Positions 34,249 through 44,176 are shown, counted from the first letter of the stretch. The stretch: DNA of 64,000 nt from DATHBD01 sp035296325 (GCA_035296325.1 DATHBD010000016.1:62001-126000), one strand, 5' to 3'. Translations and numbers: made by a program. Notes: generated by a model not told the origin, from the letters alone.

Positions 34249-35130
34249 ATGTCGTACGTCAAGCCAGGAGACCTGGCCGCCACCATGATCGACGCCGGCG
34301 AGGCGAAGGTCTTCATGTCCACCCGGGACACCCTGATCCGGGCGTACATGGCCGGTGCGATCCTCGCCCTGGCCGCAGCCTTCGCCGTCACGGTCACCGT
34401 CAAAACCGGCCAACCGATCATCGGCGCCATCCTCTTCCCGGTCGGGTTCTGCATGCTGTACCTGCTCGGCTTCGACCTGCTGACCGGCGTCTTCACCCTC
34501 GTGCCGCTAGCGTTGATCGACAAACGCCCGGGCGTACGGATCCGCTCCGTCCTACGGAACTGGAGTTACGTCTTCATCGGCAACTTCGCCGGAGCGCTCA
34601 CCGTCGCACTCATGATGGCGATCATCTTCACCTTCAGCTTCACCACCGAGCCGAACGACGTCGGCCGAGCGATCGGCGAGATCGGCGAAGGCCGAACCGT
34701 CGGATACGCCGCGCACGGCGCCGCAGGAATGCTGACGCTGTTCATCCGTGCTGTCCTATGCAACTGGATGGTGTCCACCGGCGTAGTCGGCGCGATGATG
34801 TCGACGAGCGTCTCCGGCAAGGTGATCGCCATGTGGATGCCCATCCTGGTGTTCTTCTACATGGGGTTCGAGCACTCGATCGTGAACATGTACCTCTTCC
34901 CATCCGGCCTGATGCTCGGCGGCGACTTTTCGGTCATGGACTACCTCCTCTGGAACGAGATCCCAACCGTCCTCGGCAACCTGGTCGGCGGACTCACCTT
35001 CGTCGGGCTCACCGTGTACGCGACACACGCCCGCACCGGAACGACACGCAACCGGCCCATCTCCCCAGTACCCACGCCCGCGGCAGTACCCGTGCCGGCG
35101 GCCCCGGCGGTCGGTGCGGCGACCAGGTGA
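34249..35130 (+). CDS. Formate/nitrite transporter (FNT) family channel
   Basis: A 293 aa FNT protein with six membrane segments. Typical stretches are YMAGAILALAAAFAVTVTV, FPVGFCMLYLLGFDLLTGVF, IGNFAGALTVALMMAI, RAVLCNWMVSTGVVGAMM and FYMGFEHSIVNMYLFPSGLM. The cytoplasmic tail is Pro/Ala-rich. FNT pentamers pass small monovalent anions such as formate, nitrite or hydrosulfide. AAGGAG lies just upstream of the ATG. No formate or nitrite enzyme is adjacent, so the substrate is open. Confidence 0.92.
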   Translation: MSYVKPGDLAATMIDAGEAKVFMSTRDTLIRAYMAGAILALAAAFAVTVTVKTGQPIIGAILFPVGFCMLYLLGFDLLTGVFTLVPLALIDKRPGVRIRSVLRNWSYVFIGNFAGALTVALMMAIIFTFSFTTEPNDVGRAIGEIGEGRTVGYAAHGAAGMLTLFIRAVLCNWMVSTGVVGAMMSTSVSGKVIAMWMPILVFFYMGFEHSIVNMYLFPSGLMLGGDFSVMDYLLWNEIPTVLGNLVGGLTFVGLTVYATHARTGTTRNRPISPVPTPAAVPVPAAPAVGAATR

Positions 35131-35288
35131 CCTCGACTCCCAGCCCATCGGCGGACAGCCCATGGAGGTGCGCGAGGTTGACGAACTTCTCGCCGTCGAG
35201 CGGGTCGGCGTCGCATGGGCGCAGGATCACCGTGAAGCCTGCCACCGGATGACTGACCACTCCAGTCAGATCGCCACGCGCGGCTGGT

Positions 35289-35945
35289 TCACGGTTGGAT
35301 TCTGTCGGCCGTCAACCGGCCGTCAGCCACTCGGACCGTCCGATGGCAACGCGCGGCGACGTCCGGGTCGTGGGTGGCGATGAGCAGCGTACGACCAGAG
35401 CCGGCATCGAACAGCAGGTCCAGGATCCGCGACCGCGCCGCTGCGTCCAACTCAGCGGTCGGCTCGTCGGCCAGCAGGATCTCGGGCTGCGTGACCAGCG
35501 CCCGGGCGATCGCCACCCGCTGCTGCTCGCCGCCGGACAACTCTTCGACCAGATGGGCGGCACGTGCCGCGAGGCCGACCGCGTCCAGCCGGGCAGCCGC
35601 GTCAGCCCGGACCGCACCAGCCGGCACACGGCGCGCCTGCAACGGAAGCTCCACGTTCTCCGCGGCGGTCAGCAGTGACAGCAGGCCGTAGCTCTGCAGC
35701 ACGATGCCAACGTCCGCGTGTGGCCGGCCGTGGTACCTGACCTCGGTCCGTCCGACGTGGACCGTCCCGGCGTCCGGCCGCTCAAGCCCGGCCAGTGTGG
35801 CCAGTAGGGTGCTCTTACCGGCGCCGGAGGGCCCCACGATGGCCACGCGTTCGCCGGGCTGGACGGTCAGCGTGACGTCGCGCAGGATCGTACGGTCACC
35901 GCGCAGCACAGTGAGGCGGCGTGCCGTGATGGCGGGCGGAGTCAC
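35289..35945 (-). CDS. ABC transporter ATP-binding protein (LolD/MacB type)
   Basis: A 218 aa ATPase with Walker A GPSGAGKST, the Q-loop in VLQSYGLLSLLTAAEN, signature LSGGEQQRVAIARAL, Walker B ILLADEPTAEL and the switch His in LLIATHDPDVAARC. This size and style goes with FtsX-type permeases that move lipids, lipoproteins or peptides rather than import nutrients. It overlaps the next ATPase gene by four bases and is the last gene of the operon. Confidence 0.9.
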   Translation of the reverse strand: MTPPAITARRLTVLRGDRTILRDVTLTVQPGERVAIVGPSGAGKSTLLATLAGLERPDAGTVHVGRTEVRYHGRPHADVGIVLQSYGLLSLLTAAENVELPLQARRVPAGAVRADAAARLDAVGLAARAAHLVEELSGGEQQRVAIARALVTQPEILLADEPTAELDAAARSRILDLLFDAGSGRTLLIATHDPDVAARCHRTVRVADGRLTADRIQP

Positions 35946-36802
35946 GGGACCTCCGGTGGCTGCCCGGCCGGGGTCGTGGCACGGAGCTCGACCCCATGGT
36001 CGCGGCGCAGTACGCGCGCCAGCGAGCCCGGCGGCAGCAGGTCGAGCACGTCGGCCGGAAGCTGCACGGAGCCGTCGCTGCCGACCACGGCGAACTGCTC
36101 GCCGCGCCGGCCGTGGGCGCCGACCCGCCCGTCCCGCATGCTGATCGTCCGGTCCATCGCGGCGCCGATCGTCTCATCGTGGGTGACGACCACGACCGCG
36201 GTCCCCCAGCGGTCGCGGGCAAGCCTCAGCAGGTCGACCACGCGAGCCGCGTTGTCCGCGTCCAGCTGGCTGGTCGGCTCGTCGGCGAGCAACACGGACG
36301 GACCGTTGACGAGGCCGACCGCGACGCCGAGCCGTTGCTGTTCGCCGCCGGAAAGGGCGTGTACCGGTTTGCGGCCGGCGTCACCGAGACCGACGGCGTC
36401 GAGCAGATCCCGCGCGCGCTCCCGGCGCGCCCGCCGGCTCCGCCCGACACCCCGCTGTGGGAATGTCAGGTTGTCCATCGTGGACGCATACGGCAGCAGG
36501 TTGCGGCCTGCGTTCTGCATGACGACGCCGACGACGGTGCGGCGAAATGTGAGCAGTTCCCGCTGGCCCAGCCGGCCGATGTCACGATCGGCCACGACGG
36601 CCCGGCCGGCGGACGGTCGCAGGAGCCCGGCGAGCAGCGCCAGTAGCGTCGACTTGCCGCACCCGGACGGGCCGAGCAACGCGACAGTCTCGCCCTGCGC
36701 CACCACCAGATCCACCCCGCGTAGAGCCACGACCTCGACGCCGGATGCCCGGTAGATGTGCACCAGCGAGTCACACCGCACCGCCGCCGTGTCCCCGCTC
36801 AC
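35942..36802 (-). CDS. ABC transporter ATP-binding protein with C-terminal extension
   Basis: A 286 aa ATPase with Walker A GPSGCGKST, signature LSGGEQQRLGVAVGLV, Walker B VLLADEPTSQLDAD and H-loop VVVTHDETIGAAMD. About 65 residues follow the ATPase core (from GRVGAHGRRGEQF), an extension rarely seen in LolD-type ATPases. The start is GTG at 36802, overlapping the permease stop (GTGA). The open frame runs to 36919 but that part lies inside the permease gene. Together with the second ATPase it could form a heterodimeric motor. Confidence 0.9.
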   Translation of the reverse strand: MSGDTAAVRCDSLVHIYRASGVEVVALRGVDLVVAQGETVALLGPSGCGKSTLLALLAGLLRPSAGRAVVADRDIGRLGQRELLTFRRTVVGVVMQNAGRNLLPYASTMDNLTFPQRGVGRSRRARRERARDLLDAVGLGDAGRKPVHALSGGEQQRLGVAVGLVNGPSVLLADEPTSQLDADNAARVVDLLRLARDRWGTAVVVVTHDETIGAAMDRTISMRDGRVGAHGRRGEQFAVVGSDGSVQLPADVLDLLPPGSLARVLRRDHGVELRATTPAGQPPEVP

Positions 36803-39800
36803 GCTTGTGCCTCGCGCAGGCGGGCCGGCACTGCCGACCGCAGCAGGGCGTACCCGCTGACGAACAGCGCCAGCGCCAGCGCGGCCGCGAGTGCACCGGT
36901 CACCCCGGCGATGAGCCATGGATCGAGGTGGACCAGCACAGCCGGGTAGCTGGGCAGATCGGCGTACTGCGGGATCGCGGGCAGTGCCAACCGGGCACCC
37001 AGCACGCCCAGGCCCACGCCGAGCATGATCGCGAATCCGACCAGCAACGCCTGTTCGGTGCCGACCGCGGCCGCCATGCTGATGCGGCGGACCCCCACGC
37101 TGCGCATCGCGGCCAGTTCGAAGGCCCGGCGCCGGGCGAGCAGGTGCAGGTTGACCACGGCGCCGGCGGCCGCGAGGATAGCGGCTGCCCCGGCGCCAGC
37201 GAGCATCAGGTCGACCGCCAGCGCCGGGCCCTCGTGCTCAAGCACCTGCTCCCGCTGCTCCGCGGTGAACACTCCGGTCGTGCGTACCCCCGCTGCGGCG
37301 AGCTGACCTAGTACGTCCGGCGGAGCGCCCGCGGCCAGCCAAACCTGGTTGGGCAGCAGATCCGCGTACCCGTGCGGCCGTACCGCGATCAGGTGGTCGA
37401 GACTCACCAGCACACCGCGGTCGCCGGCTCGCGGCAGCACGCCCACCGTCCGGGCGGCGTTCACCTCCAGCGGCGCGCCGGTCGGCACCGCGAGACTCAG
37501 CCCCCGAGTACCTTCCGGGGGTGCGTAGGCGGTCGTCACAACGGCTGGAATGCGGCTCGGCGCGGCGGCCAGCGCGCCGATCCGAGTCACGGTCGCTGGC
37601 GCGGCATAGGTGATGGTCAGGCCAGCGGTGATCTTCTCGACCGGCTCGTCAGAGCCGGTAACCCGAGGGTTCGCCGGCTGCCACCGGCTGGGCTGCAGCA
37701 CGTCCGGGACGGTCTGCCAATCAGCTTCGGGCCGATGCTGCTCCACCGCCGTCACGGACACCGACCCGACCACCGGATACATGCCGGGCACGGTGCGGGT
37801 GATGGTCAAGGCCCGCAGCTGGCATCCTGCGGTACATGGCACGGCCGCCGAGACGTACCCCGTATTGGTTGGCAGCAGTGCCACCCGCACCCGGTCACCC
37901 GCGTCGGTGGTCAACTCCGCGCCCAGATCGACCGCGGCGTCGCCGGTGGTTCGGCTCATCGCGGCCACGCGCAGCGCGTCACCGTGGACCTTGATCGGGT
38001 CCGGTGCCGGCTCGGACAAAGCACCGGCCACCTCGGTGAGCGAGGTCGCGCCGAAGTCCGGTCGCCAGAACCCCACCCGGTGCAGCCGCGGTGGTTGCAC
38101 CGCGAGCAGTCGCATCGGCTCCGCGGACGGCCCGTTCTGGGCGCCAGCGTCGACGCTGGTCCCGGCGGCCACCATCGAGCTGATGTCCAGCGCCGCCATG
38201 GCGTACCGGCCATCCGGGTCCATTCGCTCGATCACCGCGCGGAGATCCGGTCCGCCGTACGGGTCGACCGTCACCACCCGCGCCGCACCGGTGTCGACGC
38301 CGGCCCGGTCGTGCCGATTGTCGGCGAACACCGACCAGGCCAGGACCGAGAAGGTTGCGAACGCGAACGCCGTTGCCAGCACCGCCACCATTCGCGGGCC
38401 ACCCGGTCGACGCCCGACCTGGCGCAGCGCCAGGTACAGGCCAAGCTTGGCCGACCCTCGGGTGGCGAGTGTGGCGCTGCGGACCAGGATCGGCAGGAGC
38501 CGGGCCCCGGCCAGCGCCCCGGCGAGCCCGAGCAGGCCCGGCGCGGCCAGTGCCAGGACATCGATCCGGCCGTTGGTGAACGTACCGCCCCACCACATCG
38601 ACGCCAGACCGGCCACCGCGAGCGCGACGATGACCGCATCGACCGCCGCGCTGCCGCCACCGACCGTGCGGTCGGCCCGCCGCCATTGCGCGAGCACCGG
38701 CCGGCGGAACGTGGCCAGGCCGCCGAGCACCGCCGCGAGCAAACCACCCGCCGCCGCGCAGCCGGCCGTGAGCCAGGACAGGGCGGAGAAACCGACGGGG
38801 GTGTCCGGCCCGAATACGGGGCCGGCGAACGTCCGCACGGCGAACGCGCCTACCGCCACTCCGATCGGGACCGAAACGATCAGGAGGAGCACCGACTCCA
38901 GCATCCCGAAGGCGAGCGTCGAGCCCGGTGCGAGACCGCGCAGCTTGGCTAACGCCACCTCGCCGCCGCGCGCCTCGGCTGCCGCCGCGGTCACCATGAA
39001 CAGCACGTACCAACCGAGTAGCAGGAGCTGACCCACGATCAGGAGCATCGGCACGGCGAGCGTGCGCTGTCCGGTGTCGGCGCGGTTCAGCACCGATCTC
39101 AGGCCGGTCACGACGGAACCGCCGAAGCCGCGCTGGTCGACGCCGGCCGATGCGAGTGCCGTGCCGAACGCGTCGAGCTGCGCGCGCAGTGCCGGCATGT
39201 CACGGTGGTGGACAGTGCCCCGGCGCAGCGGCAGGTCCACCACCGCGTTCATCGTCCCGGTCGGCGCGGCGGTGACCGGGGCGAACGCGGAGCGGGGAAC
39301 CAGAAGAGCCTCCAGCGTCGGCACATTCGCCGCGCCCCGCCGGTCCCCGGTGGCACCGAAGTAGTGCCGGGTGTCGTTGAACCAGTACGGACCACCGGGG
39401 TCGATGGCCTCGTAGACGCCGACCACGCGCATCACCCGGTCGGTGCCGCGCGGGCCAGGATCGGTGAAGTGGCCCACGGTCAACGCTGTTCCGGTGCTCC
39501 ACTTGCGTTCGTCGGCGGTGGCGCGGCTGATCATTACCTCGTCGGCGGTCCCTTCGGCTACGCACCGGCCGGTGACGAGCCGCAGGTGGGCACAGGCATC
39601 CTGGCGGAACACGACGGCGGTCAACGCGCTGGGCCTGCCGTGCGTGTCCAGGAGCCGGGTGCGGTACTCCAGCGCGACGATCCGATCCGGATACGCCCGC
39701 TGAAGCACATCTCCGCGCAGCGCCGCGTCGATCGCGTCGGTCAGCCGATCGGTGCCGGGTCGCCCGGCCGTGGAGGTGACCAGCTCGACGCCGGTGCCCT

Positions 39801-39975
39801 GCGCGGTTGGCGGCGCGGTCCGTAGGCCGTACTGCAGGATCGAATCGCCCGCGGCGGCGAGGTAGATCGGCCCGGCGGCGGCGACCGCCGTCGCGAAGGA
39901 GGCGACGAGCAACACGCTGAGCGAGGCGCCGGCCCGCCACCGGATGGCCCGCAGCGCCATCATCAGAGCGCTCAT
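36799..39975 (-). CDS. FtsX-type ABC transporter permease (large)
   Basis: A 1058 aa permease. One N-terminal helix (LSVLLVASFATAVAAAGPIYL) is followed by a large external domain, a bundle of several helices in the middle (from LAVPMLLIVGQLLLLGWYV), a second external domain, and a C-terminal group of three or four helices (e.g. VDLMLAGAGAAAILAAAGAV). This is the duplicated FtsX layout of actinobacterial MacB-like exporters. It is the first gene of a three-gene operon with two ATPases. The substrate is unknown; lipoprotein, peptide or antibiotic efflux are the usual roles. Confidence 0.88.
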   Translation of the reverse strand: MSALMMALRAIRWRAGASLSVLLVASFATAVAAAGPIYLAAAGDSILQYGLRTAPPTAQGTGVELVTSTAGRPGTDRLTDAIDAALRGDVLQRAYPDRIVALEYRTRLLDTHGRPSALTAVVFRQDACAHLRLVTGRCVAEGTADEVMISRATADERKWSTGTALTVGHFTDPGPRGTDRVMRVVGVYEAIDPGGPYWFNDTRHYFGATGDRRGAANVPTLEALLVPRSAFAPVTAAPTGTMNAVVDLPLRRGTVHHRDMPALRAQLDAFGTALASAGVDQRGFGGSVVTGLRSVLNRADTGQRTLAVPMLLIVGQLLLLGWYVLFMVTAAAAEARGGEVALAKLRGLAPGSTLAFGMLESVLLLIVSVPIGVAVGAFAVRTFAGPVFGPDTPVGFSALSWLTAGCAAAGGLLAAVLGGLATFRRPVLAQWRRADRTVGGGSAAVDAVIVALAVAGLASMWWGGTFTNGRIDVLALAAPGLLGLAGALAGARLLPILVRSATLATRGSAKLGLYLALRQVGRRPGGPRMVAVLATAFAFATFSVLAWSVFADNRHDRAGVDTGAARVVTVDPYGGPDLRAVIERMDPDGRYAMAALDISSMVAAGTSVDAGAQNGPSAEPMRLLAVQPPRLHRVGFWRPDFGATSLTEVAGALSEPAPDPIKVHGDALRVAAMSRTTGDAAVDLGAELTTDAGDRVRVALLPTNTGYVSAAVPCTAGCQLRALTITRTVPGMYPVVGSVSVTAVEQHRPEADWQTVPDVLQPSRWQPANPRVTGSDEPVEKITAGLTITYAAPATVTRIGALAAAPSRIPAVVTTAYAPPEGTRGLSLAVPTGAPLEVNAARTVGVLPRAGDRGVLVSLDHLIAVRPHGYADLLPNQVWLAAGAPPDVLGQLAAAGVRTTGVFTAEQREQVLEHEGPALAVDLMLAGAGAAAILAAAGAVVNLHLLARRRAFELAAMRSVGVRRISMAAAVGTEQALLVGFAIMLGVGLGVLGARLALPAIPQYADLPSYPAVLVHLDPWLIAGVTGALAAALALALFVSGYALLRSAVPARLREAQA

Positions 39976-40021
39976 CGGCGCGTGAAGCTGAGCCAGGATC
40001 GGAGTCGCAACGCGGACACGC

Positions 40022-40750
40022 TCAGTGGTCCTTCAGAAAGCCGTCGACCAGTGCGCTGACGCGGTCGGACAGCAGGGCGACCCCGTGGTTGCCGCCCGGC
40101 TCGATGGAAATCTGCTTCTCCGTCGAGCCGCAGGCGTCGTGGAGCGCCTGTGCGTCGCGGGCGAAGGGCTGGTCATGCTCCGCGGCGATGAACAGGGCCG
40201 GTGCCTTCAAGGTCGGGACCGCGCCCAGCGCGTTCGTGGCCCCGTAGTCGCGCGGCGCGGAAATGCTGATCACCCCGGCGACGGCCGGTTCAGCGTGAGC
40301 TCCTGCGGCGAGCGATGCGGTGCCGCCCATGGACGCGCCGACCAGGAAAACCTTGGTGGCGCCTGCCTTCCGGAGCGCCTCGGCGACGGCTGCCACGTCC
40401 TTGTCGGCCGGCTGTGACGAGTAGTTGAAGACCGCCACCCGGAAGCCCGCCTGCGTCAGGTGGTCGGCGTAGCTGGATTTCCACTGGCAGAGGTCGCCAT
40501 TGCTCTGGTTGGCGAGCACCACACCGGTGGTGCCGGTGCCGAGCAGGACGCCGTCGATGAAGTGCCCGTTCGCTGCGGGAAGGTGCAGGCCGCCCGCACG
40601 CTGCTCCTCCGCCGAGACACAGGCGGCGATCGGCTCGGTCACTGCGGACGAGGTCGCGGTTGATGGATTCTTGGTCGACCCCTCGCCGCACGCCGCCAGC
40701 AGCACAACGGCGGCCACGGCGAGGAGTCTGAATTGGCGCGGCGTCGGCAT
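40022..40750 (-). CDS. Lipoprotein alpha/beta hydrolase (dienelactone hydrolase-like)
   Basis: A 242 aa exported hydrolase. The signal peptide ends in a lipobox, VVLLAACGEG, so it is probably lipid-anchored. The nucleophile Ser is in VFLVGASMGGTASLA, the acid residue is probably in FIAAEHDQPFARD, and the His in EPGGNHGVALL, giving a full catalytic triad. The start at 40750 gives a signal peptide of normal length; ATG at 40771 is an alternative. Neither has a strong ribosome site. The natural substrate is unknown. Confidence 0.83.
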   Translation of the reverse strand: MPTPRQFRLLAVAAVVLLAACGEGSTKNPSTATSSAVTEPIAACVSAEEQRAGGLHLPAANGHFIDGVLLGTGTTGVVLANQSNGDLCQWKSSYADHLTQAGFRVAVFNYSSQPADKDVAAVAEALRKAGATKVFLVGASMGGTASLAAGAHAEPAVAGVISISAPRDYGATNALGAVPTLKAPALFIAAEHDQPFARDAQALHDACGSTEKQISIEPGGNHGVALLSDRVSALVDGFLKDH

Positions 40751-40924
40751 GCGAGCCAATATAGCGGGCATCGACGTGAGCCGTGACCCGAGATCGCGTA
40801 GCTACCCGGGCGCCGTTCCAACCCACGAGTTGGACGATGACGCCAGCTCACCGAACAGCCGTCGACCTGGCCCGCTCACATCGATGACATGGAGCCCGCC
40901 CGTTATGCCGGCGTCGAGCCGCAC

Positions 40925-42421
40925 TCAGCGTCGCGTCCACCGCTGGTTGGCGCCGCCGGTGCAGGTCCACAGCACGACCGGGGTGCCATTGGCGGTCCCG
41001 CCCCCGAAGGCGTCCAGGCAGAGCCCGGACTCCACGCCGGTGATGGTCCCGCTGGCGTTGAGGGTCCATCGCTGGTTGGCGCCGCCGTTGCAGGTGTAGA
41101 CGTCCACCACCGTCCCGGGCGTCCGGCCGCGGCCGAACGCGTCGAGGCACTTGCCGCCGGAGCGCAGCTCACCAGCCGCGGTCGCGGTCCACTTCTGGTT
41201 GGGATTACCGCTGCAGTCCCCGAGTTGGACCCGGGTGCCGTCGACCTGACTGCCGTTCGGGACATCGAGGCAGCGGCCGGATCCGGTGCCCGCGATTTCG
41301 GTGGTGGTGCCCGGCGGTGTGGTGGCTGGCGCGGTGGTCCGCGGTGGCGTCGTGGCCGGTGGCGAGGTGGGCGTGCCGCCGAGTGCGGTGGCGATGGCGG
41401 TGTAGGCGGGTTTGGGGTTGTAGTTGGCGTCCCATGGCAGGGCAGCGCCCTGGCCGGGGAAAAAGGCCGGGACCCAGGAGTGCCGGTCGGTGAAGCCCCA
41501 GACCGTGATGCCGACGCAGCGCGAGACGGCGAGGCAGGCTTTGACGACGGTCGTGTAGTCGGTGGCCTGCTGGGCGAGTTTGGCGGTGGTGGTTGGTAGT
41601 GGCATCCGGATGTCGAGTTCGGTGATGGCGACGTCGACACCGAGTGCGGCGAAGCGGGCGATGTTCTGTTGCAGGGTGCTCGGGAGCTGGCCGAGGATGA
41701 AGTGCGCCTGCAGGCCGACGCCGTCGATCGGGACGCCCTGTTGTCTGAGGGTACGGACCAGGTTGTACATGGCGTCGCTCTTGGCGTTGATGCCTTCGAC
41801 GTTGTAGTCGTTGAGGTAGAGCTTGGCGGCGGGGTCGGCGGCGCGGGCCCAGCGGAACGCGTCGGCGATGTAGCTTTCACCGAGGCGGGTCTGGAAGATG
41901 CTCTGGCGGCGGGTGCCGTTCTCCTCGAATGGCTCGTTGACCACGTCCCAGGCGTAGATCTTGCCGGCGTAGCGGCGGGCCGTGGTGGTGACGTGGTCTT
42001 GCACGATCGTGCGCAGTTCGGTGCCGGAGTAGTTGTTGACCCAGCCGGGGTACTGGCTGTGCCAGACGAGAGTGTGCCCGCGCACCTTCTGCCCGTTGGC
42101 GTTGCCGAACGCGACCTGGGCGTCGGCGTTGGCCCAGGTGAACTGGCCGCGGTTGGGCTCGACCGATGCCCACTTGAGGCTGTTCTCGGGGGTCATGGCG
42201 TTGAACTCGGTCGCGGCGATCGTGCGGTACGTGGCGTCGTTGCGCAGCGGGTCAGCCGCGAGTGCCGCACCGATGTGGATGCCCCTGGCGTCGGCAAGCT
42301 GGCGCAATGACGCGGCGGCCTCGGCGGCTCCGAAGGGGCCGACCACGGCGAGCACGACGGCGACGGCACCAAGGGCGGCGATAGCGGCGGTAGCAACGCG
42401 GCGGGGAAGGTACGGGCGCAT
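40925..42421 (-). CDS. Secreted GH10 endo-1,4-beta-xylanase with ricin-type (CBM13) domain
   Basis: A 498 aa enzyme. A signal peptide (about 1-35) leads to a GH10 barrel: the acid/base Glu is in AWDVVNEPFEENG and the nucleophile Glu in DVAITELDIRMPLP, with TLVWHSQYPGW typical of the family. A Pro/Thr linker (about 360-385) joins a ricin B-like lectin domain with three QxW repeats (NQKWTATAAG, NQRWTLNASG, NQRWTRR). It cleaves xylan outside the cell. AAGGAG lies eight bases upstream of the start at 42421. The domain order is that of classic actinomycete xylanases. Confidence 0.96.
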   Translation of the reverse strand: MRPYLPRRVATAAIAALGAVAVVLAVVGPFGAAEAAASLRQLADARGIHIGAALAADPLRNDATYRTIAATEFNAMTPENSLKWASVEPNRGQFTWANADAQVAFGNANGQKVRGHTLVWHSQYPGWVNNYSGTELRTIVQDHVTTTARRYAGKIYAWDVVNEPFEENGTRRQSIFQTRLGESYIADAFRWARAADPAAKLYLNDYNVEGINAKSDAMYNLVRTLRQQGVPIDGVGLQAHFILGQLPSTLQQNIARFAALGVDVAITELDIRMPLPTTTAKLAQQATDYTTVVKACLAVSRCVGITVWGFTDRHSWVPAFFPGQGAALPWDANYNPKPAYTAIATALGGTPTSPPATTPPRTTAPATTPPGTTTEIAGTGSGRCLDVPNGSQVDGTRVQLGDCSGNPNQKWTATAAGELRSGGKCLDAFGRGRTPGTVVDVYTCNGGANQRWTLNASGTITGVESGLCLDAFGGGTANGTPVVLWTCTGGANQRWTRR

Positions 42422-42582
42422 CGGGATGCTCCTTGGTCGGCGGAGGACAGCATCGTAACGCATCGATGCCTATTCGCCACCGGCCGGAAAACGGCAGCCC
42501 TGAAGCTCGTCGGACTCGACCTGTCAGACGGCGGCCATCGATGACCCCGGCCGGGAGGCGGCGATCTCCCCGCGGTCCCGGG

Positions 42583-44112
42583 TCAACCGTTCCGGGCGCG
42601 ACGCGCGACGGTGAGCAGGTGGGTGGTGGGCCAGTCGATGGTCCGGCCCTCGATGTCGGTGAGGGCGGCGACCGGGGCGATGCGATTGTTGATCAGCCAT
42701 TCGTTGCGGACCGGTGCCGACGCTGCGTCGACGTCGAAGCCGACCTCGGCGAGCAGGCCGGTCCACGCGCCGAACGTGAGTCCGCAGAACTGCTCGCGCG
42801 TCTCCGAAAGCCAATTGTCGACGTAGTTCATGCGGGTCAGATACTCCATCGCCGAGGCCAGGCTCAGCCGGACAGCGCCGACGCCGAGAGGCTGATAGGA
42901 GAAGGGGAAGGCGAAGTCCACTGCGAACTGGTCCAACCGGGCCCGGATCGACAGACCGGCCACGTAATCCTTGACCTCGGCGGCCGGGAGACCGGCGAGG
43001 TCACGCCGGGGCGCCGCCGGGTTGTCACCGTCGTCCCGGGCCAGGTGTAAAACCACCGGCCGGTGCGGCTCGTCGGGGCCGCACACGTCGCTGTTGATCC
43101 AGACGCCACCGGGGACGGTGTGGTCGTGGATGCGGCGGGCGAACTGCAGGACCGAGTCGCGACCCCGGCCGTACGACCAGATCTCGTGGGTCAGCGCGAA
43201 CGTGAGCGTGGTGTCCACCGAGCGGTCCTTGAATACCGCTCCGCCCAGCACGTTGCGCCGGTAGAAGTACACGTTCGCGTTGCGGAAGACGCCCTGGTCC
43301 TTCTTGTGCTGACACTCCTGGTAGAGGTGGCGGTCGACCTCGACCCCGATCAGGTCGCTGTCGCGCAGGCCGGGTTCGGAGTCCGCCAACTCCAGCACCG
43401 ACCCCGCGCCGCAACCGATGTCCACGATGCGCCCCGGTCGAACGTACTGGCGGACAGCAGCCCACTTGCGCTCGGCCGCCGCGGTGAACGCCTCCACGTA
43501 CCGCTGATAGTCGCGGGTGTCGGTGAGCCCTCCTTCCTCACCGACCAGGGGGTCGTTGAGCACGGATCGGACCGTCTCGACCAGCCGATAGCGCTGGAAG
43601 ACGTCGACCGTGGCGGGATGGGCCAACTCCCGCCAGCTATCGTCGCCCCCGGCCAGCCGCAGCAACACGTCCCACGGCCGCTCCGGCGCGACCGGCACCG
43701 ACGGGTCCGCCTCCACCGGGGCGATGGTGAATCCGAGCCGCTCGTACAGCTTGGCCACCGGCGGCGTGGAGCAGGCGACCACCGCGTCCTCCGGCGTGAG
43801 GTCGAGCCCCGTGGCGACCGCGATGGTCTTGAGGGTCACCTCGGCGAAGGCGTCGGTGGGTGCGGTGTCGAAGATCGGCACGACGACCGAGCGCAACCCG
43901 GACAGCACGCTGAAACGCTCGATAGCGGCCTCACGACGGTGGTACGGGACGGGGTTGCGCTTGGTGTTCTCGTGATTAGCCGAGGTGACCGCCCAGACGA
44001 TCGTGGCACCGTCGCCGGCGAGCCGGCCGAGGTAGTCGGACTGGAATCGGGTCAGCAGGTGGTGCCGGCCCGGGAACAGCACGAAGCGGTTCGGACTGTC
44101 GATCGTGATCAC
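42583..44112 (-). CDS. Two-domain protein: nucleotidyltransferase-like N half, SAM methyltransferase C half
   Basis: A 509 aa protein. Residues 1-150 look like the NMNAT/cytidylyltransferase fold: FVLFPGRHHLLTRFQSDYL carries a GRHH in place of the (H/T)xGH motif, followed by IVWAVTSANHENT and RREAAIERFSVL. Residues about 220-420 are a class I methyltransferase with motif I IVDIGCGAGSVLEL and GVEVDRHLYQECQ. The remainder is helical. I do not know a characterised protein with this architecture. The gene stands alone with no pathway neighbour. It might modify a nucleotide- or RNA-containing substrate, but that is speculation. Confidence 0.75.
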   Translation of the reverse strand: MITIDSPNRFVLFPGRHHLLTRFQSDYLGRLAGDGATIVWAVTSANHENTKRNPVPYHRREAAIERFSVLSGLRSVVVPIFDTAPTDAFAEVTLKTIAVATGLDLTPEDAVVACSTPPVAKLYERLGFTIAPVEADPSVPVAPERPWDVLLRLAGGDDSWRELAHPATVDVFQRYRLVETVRSVLNDPLVGEEGGLTDTRDYQRYVEAFTAAAERKWAAVRQYVRPGRIVDIGCGAGSVLELADSEPGLRDSDLIGVEVDRHLYQECQHKKDQGVFRNANVYFYRRNVLGGAVFKDRSVDTTLTFALTHEIWSYGRGRDSVLQFARRIHDHTVPGGVWINSDVCGPDEPHRPVVLHLARDDGDNPAAPRRDLAGLPAAEVKDYVAGLSIRARLDQFAVDFAFPFSYQPLGVGAVRLSLASAMEYLTRMNYVDNWLSETREQFCGLTFGAWTGLLAEVGFDVDAASAPVRNEWLINNRIAPVAALTDIEGRTIDWPTTHLLTVARRARNG

Positions 44113-44176
44113 CTCATGCCGAAGACTACCCGCCTATCCTCCGGGAGTGCCTTCGCCAGCCGGCACGGACTGCGCT

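Noticed and set aside
35131..35288. A short leftward coding-like stretch after the FNT gene
   Set aside because: A few protein-like residues occur, but the frame continues into the FNT gene antisense and has no start or family match.
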